64,000 nt of DNA, taken from NCBI GenBank assembly GCA_024362935.1, contig JANCRA010000005.1, positions 18,364,235 to 18,428,234 of the forward strand, written 5' to 3'. The position numbers were made by a program, and so were the translations under genes. This DNA comes from Setophaga petechia. Its lineage: Eukaryota > Chordata > Aves > Passeriformes > Parulidae. Below are positions 25,451 through 48,110 of the stretch, in pieces (within the stretch, counting starts at the first letter, position 1; each line of letters begins with the position of its first letter). The notes beneath the pieces were generated by a model. That model ran no database searches. It had not been told where the DNA came from and was given only the letters and a program-made list of their open reading frames with translations.

Positions 25451-28260
25451 ATATCCATTTGCCCTTTAATGATACTACTGCCTACAATTTTTTGTGGCCA
25501 GGGAAACACTGTACCTGATTCATAATAAGGTAATGAAACAATTGTTTTCAACAGCTGTTGGAATAAGATTTTGCAACAGCTCTCTCTGGTGGACAATTGG
25601 CAGTAATTTTACACATCGGATCATTTCAGTGGCAGCATTCAAAAAATACTACATTTCAGGACAACTGCTTATTTAGAAAATTGATGATCAACATAGCTTC
25701 ATTAAGAAAATAATTAACAATCACAGCACAATCTCTGCTATCTTTTTATTCTGATATTTATTCCAACTGCGATGCATATTTATAAAAAGTAAGTTGTCCT
25801 TAAGTTTTCTTATATGATAAATTACATAGAGCTAAATTGTTTGTGTTAAAAAAAAAACAAACTATAAAGATGAGAGGTTGTGTGCTACATTATAAGAAAG
25901 TTCTCACAGGAATGAGGGTATCACTTGGTTGTAGTCTATTGGGAGTCCCATATTTTTATTAGACTGCTTTTGACATTGCTGTGAACTGTGGTTAAAAGGG
26001 CTGCTCTAGGGCTTGCTAAGCCATACTGAGACAATCAAAGTATCTTTCAACACTGGTTCTAATTCAAGATCCCAGGATGTCCCTTCAGCAGTAGGAAGAT
26101 TTAACTCTTAAGGTTCACAGGTAGGTTGAGCTGCTAATAGTACTCAACGTTATTCTATACTCACCTTACAGCAATTACTCCCACGAGTGATAAAAATAAA
26201 TAAAATCCTCAGGTATGGTGGGCTGGTAAATTCCCACTGCAGTGAAAGGTGTCATAACCAAGTGGAGCCACAAGCAACCAGCAGGGACCTCTTGTTCACA
26301 GGCAGTGGCACCCAGAGCCACAGCCCCTGAAGTCCCAAAAGGTTTAGGACCTGCTTGGTCCTGCTGGGAGTGTGGCTCAACTGGCCTGGCCTGAAGTCAA
26401 GCCTTCTTCAGCACTTGGGATTACGCCCTGGATGTGTAAGAGAAAACAGGGAGATGGAGGTTAACACTAATGACAGCTGTTCAGTAACCTTCAGCAGTTT
26501 ATACATCCATCTGATGGAAGTACCAGTTTTTACATGCTGTGTATGGAACACTATTCACCTTTGTCCCCTTCATAGGGGCAGAGAAGGGCATTATAACGTT
26601 ACTGAAAGCTGGCTTAAAAAACGCCAAAAGACATAAAAGAGCCAGAGCACCCCCCTGCAACAAACTGCTGTTCAGCAAGCCTTTCTAATTAAAAACTATT
26701 ATCCACTTTCAAGAGAACATTATCAACAGCCAGAAGATAATCCTGCTTTTTTATTAGCGAAACAAAAAACCAAACCCAAAATCCAACTTCCTAAACCTCT
26801 AGTCATATTTACAGTTCTCTTATTGCTCTCCTGGCATTATGTGATGCCTATTTATGTGTGTACACACATAAACACACACACAAATATTTGGAAGTGTAAT
26901 AGTCACTGTGACCGAAAAGTTAATTTCACATCTTCAAAAAGAACACAACAAAAAAAGTAATTTAAAATTTTTCTTTTGTTATAGATCTGATTCGCTCTTT
27001 TCTGGTACATTGTAGAGAGCCCAAGACAACTGGTGTACTAGGTACTGCAAAATACAGATTAAAATGTCACAGTTTAAGGAACTATGATAGGTAACATAAC
27101 ATAAAAAAAGTACTATATATAATATGTATTTTGTACTAGTGACCTATGTTAGACCAGAAAAGAAGTCTCAAAAAATGAAAGGAAAATCTTTAAAAGACCA
27201 TTTTAAAATCACAGAATTAATTTCCCTTTCTATATCTAGAACTAAATGCAAAATATAATAACTAGGTGAATTGCTATACCTAATCTCTGCAAAAAACCCC
27301 TACATATATTGCTATACCTGCAAAAAATCCAAAAAATACCAAGTGGAGCTTTGCTAGCATTGCTTAGGAAGAAGTTCCTACTTCCAAGTACAACAGAACA
27401 CTCTTTTCCTTGCAATTGAAAATCTACCCTGGTTTGAAATGTTAGCTCTTAAAAAAAAACAAAACAAACACAAACAAATGGCAAAAACCCAACTGATAAT
27501 GAGTAGATAGATGATGTTTCATATGTGCACATCCCAATATGACAAGCTTCTAAGAGAAACAGGTCGCATGAAGAAATAATCCTTTAGTGATATTACAAAT
27601 AATACATGTTCTCTATAACATGAACTGAGAAGTAAAAGAACAAGAACTTTTAAACTGGTACGCTCAATATGTTGTCTTCTAGAACAGGTTCCTCGGCCAC
27701 TGAGTTTCCATTCCATACCAAAGGTTCAACACAACACAGTTGCTCTCTGTGTAATCGCCCATCCTCTATTCATATTCCACAATTTTCTCACTGACCTGTG
27801 TCATATTTTTCCTCAACTCCCCCCTGTGTTATATTTTTGCTCAACTCCCCCATTTTATCAAGTGTGCGTATTGGTCTTCAAATATTGGTTTGATCTGCAA
27901 AAGGAATAATACTTTACATTCCATTACCAAAGTAAAATATTTATCAGAGGATGCAGGCAGATCTTTGTTCAGTGTTGTTCTACACAACCTTCCAGTTTCA
28001 GTGGCATAAATAACCCTTCCTGGTACAGTCTTTTCAACAATTTCTGTTCACTCTGTATCATTTTAAGTTGTACAGCTTTAATTTCCTGGGATACTCTCGG
28101 CCCGTGTCTCCAAAAGCCGTACAAAAGCTGAGACACAACTCAAAGGCATTATCAAGCCTGAAAAATAAATTAGCATTAAAGCTTCTGGCAAATTATCACT
28201 GGTCCTTGCTTATATACTTTTTTGTCTTTTAGATGACTTATAAGTACTGAAAAGAATTTT
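25451..28260. other. Spacer between convergent CSRNP3 and GALNT3
   Basis: I see no coding sequence. The stretch is AT-rich with one more GC-balanced patch (26210-26480) that could be an old repeat I do not recognise. A 22-bp perfect palindrome of alternating GT/AC lies at 26851-26872, next to a short CA run. Confidence 0.6.
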
Positions 28261-28267
28261 TCGAGCT

Positions 28268-28434
28268 TTTATTCAGAAACTGAAGTCATTAGGTACCATT
28301 AAATTATGAACAGGCTCCCTCCCCACCACAGAGTAAAAAAATCCCACATCATCAACAATTCACCCACTAGACTTAAGTTAGCATTTATCTCTAATGATAT
28401 TACTTACTTACTAGGACAAAAGAACAGATTTATT
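28268..28434 (-). terminator. GALNT3: Candidate poly(A) signals for GALNT3
   Basis: Two minus-strand AATAAA hexamers (TTTATT on the plus strand at 28429-28434 and 28268-28273) lie 1.2-1.36 kb past the GALNT3 stop, a plausible 3' UTR length. No strong GT-rich element is visible downstream of either, so the choice stays open. Confidence 0.3.
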
Positions 28435-29629
28435 ATTAGAGTATTTTTGACCTATTAAGCCTTTAATACCCACTCCTTCAAATGTATTCTCATCTTTATA
28501 TTTGATCATGCAGCCAAATATTTTTGTCTTCACTTTATAAATTTTAAAAGATTGATTATATATTTGATGATGCTATGTTATTTTCTATAATACAGAATTT
28601 CTATTTGCTATATTATTTTCTATTAGCAGAATAGTTAGGAAGGCCAAGGTCTCATTCAGACAGATAAATCTGAGATCAGTCCTTTGTAACAGGAAATAGA
28701 AACAAGAAAAAAAAATATTCAAGTGTTGGCACAGGAAATTGCATGTGGATAACATTAGCAACCTCTAAGGTAAATATTGCATAAAACACTAGAAGGTAGG
28801 AGCAGAAGTTTACTAGATAACATGTAATTTAAAAGCAATAATGAACAGAAAAAATGTGTGAATGAACTGAAGAAATGTGTGAATGTTAAGCAGCTCAAGA
28901 GTCTACTACAATAAAACAGTAATAAATTTTTAAGTACATGAAATATAAAAAAAAACTATACAAGAAGTTTTGGCTAAACAAAAGATTAGTATCAAATAAG
29001 CAGATTTTCCATTAAAATAATCATAAATACATATTTTAGTGAAATTACTTTTTTCTTCTAAAAAACAACTGACTTCCTAGAAGCTGAGCACAATGTGGTA
29101 TCCTATTTAGCTTTGACCTGATGGTCTAATCTTTTAAGTGGAGAAACTAAATAAATATTGGGAAAGTTTCAATGAGTAAAGTAAATTATAAAAAAAATAA
29201 AGTCAGCCATTTGAGCATAAAAACATACATATAAAGTGTATTGGGTTTTAGACAGCAGACAATATATTCTCACGACGCTACAGAGAAAGTTAGTCTTCTT
29301 TAGAAGTACTTACAGTGTGTCAAAACCCCCCCCACATATGGCCCCTAAGATAAGAGAACTAATAGGATCCATAAATCAGTGGTCAACATATAAAGTCTTA
29401 TCATAGAAATATTGTAAACAAAATACAACCAGGATCCCAATGATCTTTGGTATACCAGACTCCCAGGGAATCTCTTATGACACATTTTATATCCAACTTA
29501 AGAGGGAAGAGAAACTGTTTAAACATTTTGCATTTAAAGTATCACAAAAAATCCAGTATATGCATATCATCACAGTTCAGAATGGTTATTTTCTTTTAAT
29601 AAAATGCTTGTGGCCAATAATATCAAATA
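28435..29629 (-). other. GALNT3: GALNT3 3' UTR (probable)
   Basis: AT-rich non-coding sequence directly after the GALNT3 stop on the minus strand. A C-run (CCCCCCC near 29328) is present. I recognised no repeat family. Confidence 0.5.
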
Positions 29630-40117
<10,488 letters not shown>

Positions 40118-40191
40118 TCTATTTTTAAAAATTTTCACACAACAGAAGTTTCTGTGAGTGTTGTTCTTCAAATATGTCACAGCATTTCTAC
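40118..40191 (-). other. GALNT3: GALNT3 5' UTR part of exon 2
   Basis: Seventy-four bases between the acceptor (TTTACAG/GTAG) and the start codon. One upstream ATG (ATG CTG TGA) forms a two-codon uORF just after the acceptor. Confidence 0.75.
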
Positions 40192-41481
40192 CTGTAAATT
40201 AAAGCAAACAGTATTAATTGAGATGTCATCTGTATATTAAACTATGTAAAGCCATAAGAAATAAATGGGAAGGAATTAATTCACAACTCCCAAAAGTGAA
40301 ATGCTATGCAAGATACATCACCTAAAGATACATCAAACCTTTCTATAAGATACCCATATTGCCCTTTCCCTGCTTTTTGCTTTGGGTAAATACATATAGA
40401 AGAACCAGAAATCAGGCATACCATCAAGAATAAACCATTATTTCTACATAGTGCCACTACTTCAAGTTTATTTTCTTCCAAGTGGTTTGTTTAAAATTAG
40501 AATAAAGTCTTATAGAGCAAGGAATTTTAGTTAAATGATGGAACAGAAGAAGAACAGGTGGCATCAATACATTAGTTCAAGCTGCATGTCAGAAAGAGCC
40601 ATGTGGAAAGTGAATTAAAATATAGGAAAGACTTTTCAATCAACTTATTTCAACAATTTTCAAGTTTCTGCCCTAATTTTTTTCACAGACAAGTAATTAT
40701 TCACTTGCTTTCAAAGATGAAATTATGAAAGTCATTTGAGTACAACCAAAATCCGAGTGATTTGAAATAAATTCTCTCTGCCAAACTGGCAGTTTACAAG
40801 GGATACCTTCTGCCATCAGCCTGAATACCTGGAATAACTATTCAGGGAATAGCTTCATTTTTGTCTAAATTGCATATATGTGAATCAAGAAGAGAAATAA
40901 ACAGCATCTATCTAAAAGCCACACTTCCCACTTGCTAACTACTGACCACAAAATTGCAAAAAACTACTTTTCTATTTATTCTTCTGAAAAACAAGTAGAT
41001 ATTAACTGGAGCAATATATACTCAGGAACAGATACAAGTCAGAGAAAACAAAAACCGTCACCCCTTACCTGCTTTTCTTCAAGAATCAGCAGGAGAAACT
41101 AAGCATCCAGATTTCTTCACATTATACTGCTTTTCAAAGTTTATGTAAGCTTAATAAACCCATACATTCAAACTACAGTGTTTTTACCATGGAGTTATTG
41201 TTAAAAGAATGCAGAGGGGAAGCATATAATCATTAGATCATACTAAAAGGTACCAAAACCATGCTTCTCAACTCACAAAATTTCAAAAAAACCAAACCAA
41301 AAAAACCAGTCCACTTCTGTGTCACGTATTATTTTCCCATTTTCCCGTACTGCTGAAACATTTGAACTACAATACCGATACCTTTATATGGAACACTACA
41401 AATAAAAACTTTCTTCCCAATGAAAGAATTGCAACCAAATTACCAAACTGCCAGACTGAAAAATGTCTTGTTTTCTCACAA

Positions 41482-42427
41482 TGTCTGGTGGGTTGATCTT
41501 GACTGGCTGCCAGACACCAAGCCAGCCACTCTCTTGCTTTCCATCCTCAGCATGACAGTGGGGACAAAATAAGACGGAAATTTACATGGGTTGAGCTAAG
41601 GACACTGATCACTTACCGTTACTGTCACAGGGAAAACAGACTTGTAATGATGAATTTCAATTTACTGCCAATTAAAAATAAAGTAGGATGGTGAGAAACA
41701 AAGGCTCAAGCTACCTCCCCTGGCTCAGCTTCACTCCTTCATTCTCAATTCTTCTCTTTCTGCCTAGTGGCGAGAAGGAATGAATAATAAGGGCTGTGGT
41801 TAGCTTGTAAGACTTGAGCACTCCTTCCTCTGCACACTTTTCCCCTGCTCCAGCACAGGTTCTCTCCATGCAGTACAGTACTTCAGCATAAACTGCTCCA
41901 GCATGAGCCATCCATGGGTCACAGCTCCTGCCAGGATCTTGCTCCTGCATGGGCTCTCCATAGGCTGCAGATTTCTTCAGGGTGAATCCACTGCTGTGGC
42001 CTGGGGTCCTGCACAGGCTGCAGAGTGGATTCATCCTCTGGGGTGGTCCTTTCATGGGCTGCAGAGAAATTCTTCACTACAGTCTGCTCCATGAGCTGCA
42101 GGGGCAATATCTGCTCCAGTGCCTGGAATACCTCCTCCCCTCCTTCTCCACTGACCTTGGGTTCTGCAGAGTCTCACATTTTTCTCACTCCTCTTTCTCA
42201 CAGCTGCTGTGCAGTATTTTTTACCCTTTCTTAAATACCTCATCACAGAGGCACCACCTGCTACACTGGGTGGCTCAGCTTTGGCCAACAGTGGGTCTAT
42301 TCTACAGCTGGCTGGAACCAGCTGTGCTCAGCCCTGGAAGAGACTGGAGGTGGGGGGCAGCCCCATGTCTCTTAGCACAGAGGCCACCTGTGCAGCCATC
42401 CTAACCTTGCCATGAAAATGCAATACA
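41482..42427 (-). mobile_element. Solo LTR of an avian endogenous retrovirus, minus orientation
   Basis: The ~946-bp unit begins TGTCTGGTGGGTTGA on the plus strand and ends GCAATACA, giving TG..CA ends. Its body matches an LTR type I know from many bird genomes. Blocks are the CTGCAGGGG..CTGCTCC repeats near 42090, GGTTCTGCAGAG near 42160, CCTTTCTTAAATACCTCATC near 42226, and CCTTGCCATG near 42405. Read on the minus strand it starts TGTATTGC and ends in the CCAGTCAAGATCAACCCACC region. No gag, pol or env is present, so the internal part was lost by LTR-LTR recombination. CACAA occurs at 41477-41481 and again at 42426-42430, overlapping the right end. It is a possible but imperfect target duplication. 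Confidence 0.8.
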
Positions 42428-42654
42428 CAACGTAAAACACCAACTATATGTACAGATCAGCACTCAGCATTGCAGGGACTACAGCCTCTGCAGGTTGCTA
42501 ACCAGGAATGATTTCCTAACATCATCAAAAAGAAAATCACATTACTGTTTCACAGTACACCATGCACAACCACATAAGATACTAGTAAATCTGAAAGCTT
42601 AGAAATCATAAGCCATATAAATATATCTTCCTAAAATGGAAAGAAAACATCTTC

Positions 42655-42690
42655 ATATATATATATACCTCTATCTATCTATCTATCTAT
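42655..42690. repeat. (AT)n followed by (CTAT)n microsatellite
   Basis: A 13-base AT run followed by about five CTAT units (42670-42690). This is a likely length-variable locus. Confidence 0.88.
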
Positions 42691-43448
42691 GCATATATTT
42701 GAAATACATGATGCCATAAGAGGCATTAGAAACAGGAGACATGTGGAGAATGCTGCCACAACACTCGTATGAAATGTGCCCGTCCCTAGAACAGAACCTT
42801 CCCTTTAGGGAAGTTAGGTGGGTTGTGGAAGACAGCAACACACCTTAACCCTTTCAGTGTGGATTAGTACACTCTACCAGCAGGCCACACACAGAAACAA
42901 GAGCAAGGGATGTTTCTTTAAGAAAGGATCAAGTGACAGTCCTGGGATATTATATGCAGCAAACACCAGGTGGACAGAGGCTTGATTGCCACAAGCATAC
43001 AGCAAAACCTTTTGATGTAGACAAATGCTGAGTGTAGCTTTGTTGACAAAATATCTGATAGGGATATTGCTTACAATAAGAGAAGACTTCTTTGTCGCAC
43101 AAAAGAGTAGCATTTTCCAGAACAGAAGCTGCATTGTCCCAAGAACTTTTGCCATGAACGCTGTATTTTACTTAGGGTTTTTACCAGGATAATTTTGTAG
43201 TTAGAAATACAATCTTTATTCCCCACAAATGCCTCTCACATTTTCATGGCATAGCAATGTGTCAGCAAACACAGACCAAGCTACTATTCAATCCTCCAGG
43301 ACATGATGAAGAAATATGTGGCATGATTAAACTCCCTGGAGTGACTGTTTAGCAAAGCGTTTAATCTTCTATTCATTAGTGTTATTTTCACTAATAGGCT
43401 GGATTCTTACAGCACTTTGAAAAAACTAGCCCTAAACAACTGAAGTTG

Positions 43449-43464
43449 GATTTTTTTTTTTTTT
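43449..43464. repeat. Poly-T tract
   Basis: A run of about 15 T. On the minus strand it is an A-run in GALNT3 intron 1. No flanking retrocopy is recognised. Confidence 0.85.
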
Positions 43465-45016
43465 GGGAAGAAAATAACCAGAAAACTAAAATGTCCTACT
43501 AAATTCTTCTAAAAGTGCCAAAAAGCAGCTGCCACGCTGCTTCAAACCACATCACATGGGCAGTGTGAGAATTCAATGCAGTCTATGTTACACTATGCCA
43601 CCCACTGGTTCTGATGTCAGACTGTCTGCAAAAACTCTTACAAGAAAGCCTTGCTAATGTAGCCATCAAGTAGAAAACTCTGATTTTTTTGTTAGCTTGA
43701 TCTAAACATTACTGTAGAGAATACTCTTTTATAAAAAAGTAAAAGTATCATTAATCCAAGTCAGCAGAAATTCCTTCCAGTCATGCAAGACAAAATTCAT
43801 TGGGGTTAGTATCAAAGATATACTTGACCTTAGTGTTTTTACAAAAAGTATTTTAACATCTACTTTTCTTCTTTCCGAATGTTAAACAGGTTTCAAATGT
43901 TTCCTGACAATATTGCTTACAGAACATAAAAATCTGAAAGAGTAAGTAAAAATACTAAAACCAAACAAAAAAAAATCCTAAAAAACAATGGTTCAGAGTT
44001 ATTCTAATCAAAACCACTTAACTACATAACTTGGCTTCAACTTGATCAAATTCTTCTATAATTGGAGAAGCAGAGTCTCAGAAAAAGTCTGTCTAGTTCT
44101 ACTTGTTATCACACCATACAATCCCTTCCTCAAACCTAAAGAGTCCCCTTAATCAGAAGGTGGGTACAAATAAAAACACTGAGCAAATACTATAGGGAAA
44201 AAACCAAACAAACTTGACAATGATGATCAGCTGCTCTCACCAAATCAGTCAAAGTCCAACAAAGATATTCAGGATACTTTAACTGTAAGAAGTGCTACTT
44301 CACCTACTGGCATTTCTGAATCTAAAATTCTAAACAGGGCTTTTTGTTTTCTTTGCATGAGTATCAATGTAGGTGCTACTAAAACATTAGCTACTGAAAT
44401 AATCAGTTTGGTAAATGATATATTCATCTTCTGCCACCATGGAAATGGATGCTTTTTTCTGTTGGCAAATAAATAAAAAAATAAATCACTGATCAAAACT
44501 GTTTGCACTTTCTAGAAGCTCCTCTCAGAGGAACATCCAATCACATAAGTGCCTTTGGTGACAGACTAAGAAACATCCAATTCAGACTGAACCCTTCATA
44601 AAGGTCTAGCTTTATATGGAATATGAAGATTCTTCATAGAATAAAAACCATTCAGAAGCACTTCAGAAATTTGGGATAATTAAACAAGTTGCTTAAGTTT
44701 GACAAACTGTGGTACTGTTCACAAGAATATCAAGTCATGATTTAAATAAAGGAACAAATGATCAAATGAAATGTACAGAAGTTAAAGACTAAAGACACAA
44801 AAATGAGAAACAGAATCAGCTGCTTAGTTTCTATCTCCACACTTGCTTATCTGTTTCAGTCAGTTCCTACTGAATGCACTCCTAATAGGGTACACATACC
44901 TAAAAGAAATTCACAAACCCCAGGTGCTGTTCCTCCGGGTACATTCTTTGAAGCTCAGTCAGTAGAAAAGTGGTTCTATTCCTGAAAAAAAGTTGTTGGA
45001 GGAATTCTGCATATTG

Positions 45017-45047
45017 AAATAAAGACTCAGTTCCTGAGTCTTTATTT
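45017..45047. repeat. Perfect 14-bp inverted repeat with 3-base loop
   Basis: The left arm AAATAAAGACTCAG (45017-45030) and the right arm CTGAGTCTTTATTT (45034-45047) are exact complements around TTC. A transcript would form a compact hairpin. It lies 62 bases before a small ORF. Confidence 0.8.
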
Positions 45048-45108
45048 TAGAAACATTAAGAGCACAGGTTATTCTAGCAAATACTGGATGTAACCTGCCT
45101 CATTGATT

Positions 45109-45246
45109 ATGACAGAGAAAGGAGAAGCTGTACCTCTGGAGGAGCATGGTGAAGAAGCTGAAGAAGTTCTGAGCAACAGCAGCACAGACCAGCTTGCGGA
45201 AACAAACTTGATCAAGTATCTCCTTCAGCAGTTTCTTTTAGATTAA
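45109..45246 (+). other. Short unexplained ORF with A-tract (45 codons)
   Basis: The frame starts MTEKGEAVPLEEHGEEAEEV and continues through SNSSTDQLAETNLIKYLLQQ to FLLD and TAA, with an in-frame stop just upstream at 45091. The stop runs straight into ten A bases. Composition (acidic helix, then leucine/glutamine helix) looks more like protein than its AT-rich surroundings. It is antisense to GALNT3, in intron 1. I do not recognise a family. It may be a decayed retrocopy end or a chance frame. Confidence 0.2.
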
Positions 45247-47239
45247 AAAAAAAATACACGAGGAAAAACCCTAAACAAACCATCACCAAACCTCCTTCTA
45301 TGTATTCTGATGGAAGTGCTTCAAACTCAAAGTTTCATGTGCTCTTTCAAAATTAGCACTACTACCACTTTTCTACAGCCAAGCACTGCATGTGACAGGC
45401 AGACAGACAGCTCCCTTTGACAATTGATAAGCATAGTAAAAATACAGAGTAACCATTATTATAAAAATATTTATGGCTTATTTTTACAGACCTGGAACAT
45501 GTAAATGACACGCACTTATCTCAAATTTAAATTTCACTCAACTCTGTATTTTCCTTTTTTTCCTTGGTCAGATAGTTTTGGCCCTCTGTTAAAATTATTT
45601 TAGATTGTCCCTAAAGATGCCATGATGAAAAGTGAGCATGATAGCAGCTGCAAAGTGCTGTTTTAACTTAGAAGGATTAGTGTCTCATTTTCGTTTAAGC
45701 ACCAGAAGATAATGTCTGGACCATAACTAGAGAACTTATGTGTGTTTTCCTGATTGTAGCAACATTTCTAAGATAACAAAAATATCCAAGTATCAAGTGC
45801 AGATCGTAAAATTACAGTTTTTTAACTGGCCTTAAACTTTTGTTGAAGTGATAGGCATAAAGCAAAGAGTTTCCTCATGGGAGATTTACTGGGTTACTGA
45901 CTGCTAAACTAATCTTTGTTGGAAGCTTCAATAGCTGTCTTCACTTTCCTCCTCTTCCCACTTCAGTGTCTCTTTTCCAGACACATTTCCCTGCTGAATT
46001 GTGTTAGTCCACTGCAGTTAGTCACTGATGCTAAAATTTAATTGCTGAATCACTGTCAGTGGTTTTGTGATATGATCTCTGTAAGCTGAACTATTTCCTG
46101 TGGTACATGATCTCAGTGAGTCTTTGGGAAAATCAGGCAAGAGTAAGACAGACAGTAAGTGAATAAATTCATGCTTTACACGACTAAAAAAAATCTAGCA
46201 CTTTATAATTTTGAAACTTGAGGCACTCTCAGATCTTGTAGAAGACAGGCACAACAATGAGCAGATTCGGGTAAGAAACTCATGTTGGCAGGCAACTGAT
46301 CAGCATTTCATATCGTGAGCATGATTCTCTACATTGATGCCTAAAGAGGGAAAACCTTGGACTAGGTAACAGCTCTTCGAACAGGCGAACCAGGCAGCAA
46401 ACATGGCAAAGAAAAAATTATCTCAAAGAAACAATCTCAAAGTGTGTTACCTAGAGCCACAGACACTGGGGAAATATCACAGAGAGCGCAATTATACCTT
46501 GTTCCTATTTTGACAGGGCTCAAGATATCCGGGCTGCTTCTGGTATCATCCCACCCCAAATAAGGGACAAGTTAAGTGGCAATAGCAGTTACGAGGAGGA
46601 AAACTGGTCTTCTGCTCCTTCCCACAGTGCAACAAAAATAGCAATTCAGGCTCTCCGTAACTGACTTAATTTTTACTTTGCTCTGTTATTGAGAACCCTC
46701 AAGATGACAGTAGCAGATGCCAAACTGACCAGGCCAGCAAACCTGGCTAAAAAAGGAAACCAAACCCTGTAAATTGGCTGCTTTGTCTCAGCTCTAAGTC
46801 TGGCAGCTCAGCAGTGTACCACTGCCTTTAGTCAAGACTGAATCGATCAATAGAATTGATAATCTTTTAAACAAAGGTCTTTTTGTTACAGAAGACTAAC
46901 ATATACAACACTACTGAGATGCATACCTATTTGTATTTCCAATAAGATTTTTTATTTAACCAACTAAAATTTATATTAATAAACTCTTCTTTGTAAAGAA
47001 ATATCTTACGCAAAGTTTAAAAAAATTTAAAAACCATGACACTGAGTTTACTAAATTTAAAGTACTCTTCTTCTGTTAGTTTCCAGACCTAAGCAAACAT
47101 TGTCTTAAGTACAGTCACCTGCTGTGCAGAAGACTAACAAACTGCCGGAGGGGACAGACAATGCGGTAACTCTTTAAAAGCCCTCGGAGCAGGATGAAAT
47201 AGACCAGAGTTATCTGGCAGTGTACACAAATGGTACCAC

Positions 47240-48110
47240 CCTGCCGTCCCGAATCAATGCGGTACTGTGGGCAAACCCTTGGGCGGGATCCGTACGTGGC
47301 AGAGACACCTCCCTCGGTCAATACCTTCGGTTTGGACAGTGCATCCGGCCGGCACTTCCCGGAGCCCCGTGTCCGCACAGGCGGCAGCCCGGGCTCCTCG
47401 CCCACTCCACGTTCCCCCGGAGCGCAGCTCGCAGGGCTGGGCTGGCCGGGCCCCGGGCAGGCCCCCGGCGGCCTCGCTGGGACTGAGGGCACCGCGCGTG
47501 GGGCGTGAGCGCCAAGGGCCGCCTGAGGGGGACCCCCAGGGCAGCCCCGGCCCAGGGCAGCCGCGGCCCCGCGCCCCCCCAGGACCGCCCCCGGACCTCA
47601 CGGCTCCTGCCCGCCCGCAGAGCCCCGCCGGGTGCGCCCGCAACGGGCTGCGGCGAGCGGAGGAGAAGCGGCACCGGACGCTGCCCCGCCGCCGACCACA
47701 GCCCCTGGAGAGGCCAAGGAGGAGCGGAGCCGCGCGGTGCCTCCCGAGGCTCCCCCACTCACCTCGTCCGGCGGGAGGACGGCGAAGGCGCTGCCGAGCG
47801 AGCGGCACCGGGCACCCGGGAGGCCGGAGCCGGGCGGGCTCTGCGGCTTCCGCCCCGCGCCCGCCAGGTGCGCGCGGCCGGCTCCGCGCCTGCGCCCGCG
47901 CGCCCGCGCCCCGCCCTCACCTGGCGCCCAGGTGCGCGAGGCGGCCCCGGGGGCGCGCCCGGGCAGCCCATCCCGGCACACGGGGCTGGCCCTGCGCGCT
48001 CCCGGCAGCGCTGCGGGGCTCGCTTCTACCACCCGAGGGACACCCTGTGCGAGGTGGGATTGACCAAGCGCTCCCAGTGCTGGGAAACAACACAAAATCC
48101 CTCTGAGGGT
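47240..48110 (-). promoter_or_regulatory. GALNT3: CpG island, probable GALNT3 promoter
   Basis: An abrupt change from AT-rich DNA to very high G+C with dense CG dinucleotides. It includes GC-box-like GGGCGGGG on the minus strand at 47909-47916. There is no obvious TATA box. It sits where the first noncoding GALNT3 exon should be, 7 kb upstream of the coding start. CpG islands of this kind usually mark broadly active or developmental promoters. Which base starts transcription cannot be read from the sequence. The many long frames in both strands here are composition effects. Confidence 0.75.
47763..47870 (-). other. GALNT3: GALNT3 noncoding exon 1 (3' end placed by donor)
   Basis: On the minus strand GACGAG/GTGAGTGG at 47763/47762 is a strong donor, the best in the island for splicing to the acceptor at 40191. 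A second possible donor, CCAG/GTGAGG, lies at 47921/47920. The 5' end given here is arbitrary. Confidence 0.42.

Larger units (their letters stand above)
40192..47762 (-). other. GALNT3: GALNT3 intron 1
   Basis: A 7.6-kb first intron between the noncoding exon in the CpG island and the first coding exon. It contains the solo LTR (41482-42427), the AT/CTAT microsatellite (42655-42690), a T-run (43449-43464), a 14-bp hairpin (45017-45047) and a small open frame with an A-tract (45109-45250). The rest is AT-rich and not recognised. Confidence 0.7.

Noticed and set aside
40118..40180. Upstream extension of the GALNT3 frame by 21 codons.
   Set aside because: It opens with GTG, not ATG. The ATG at 40117 has a good context and aligns with the mammalian start.
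41711..42415. Overlapping frames of 60-140 codons on both strands.
   Set aside because: They fall inside the solo LTR, which carries no retroviral gene.
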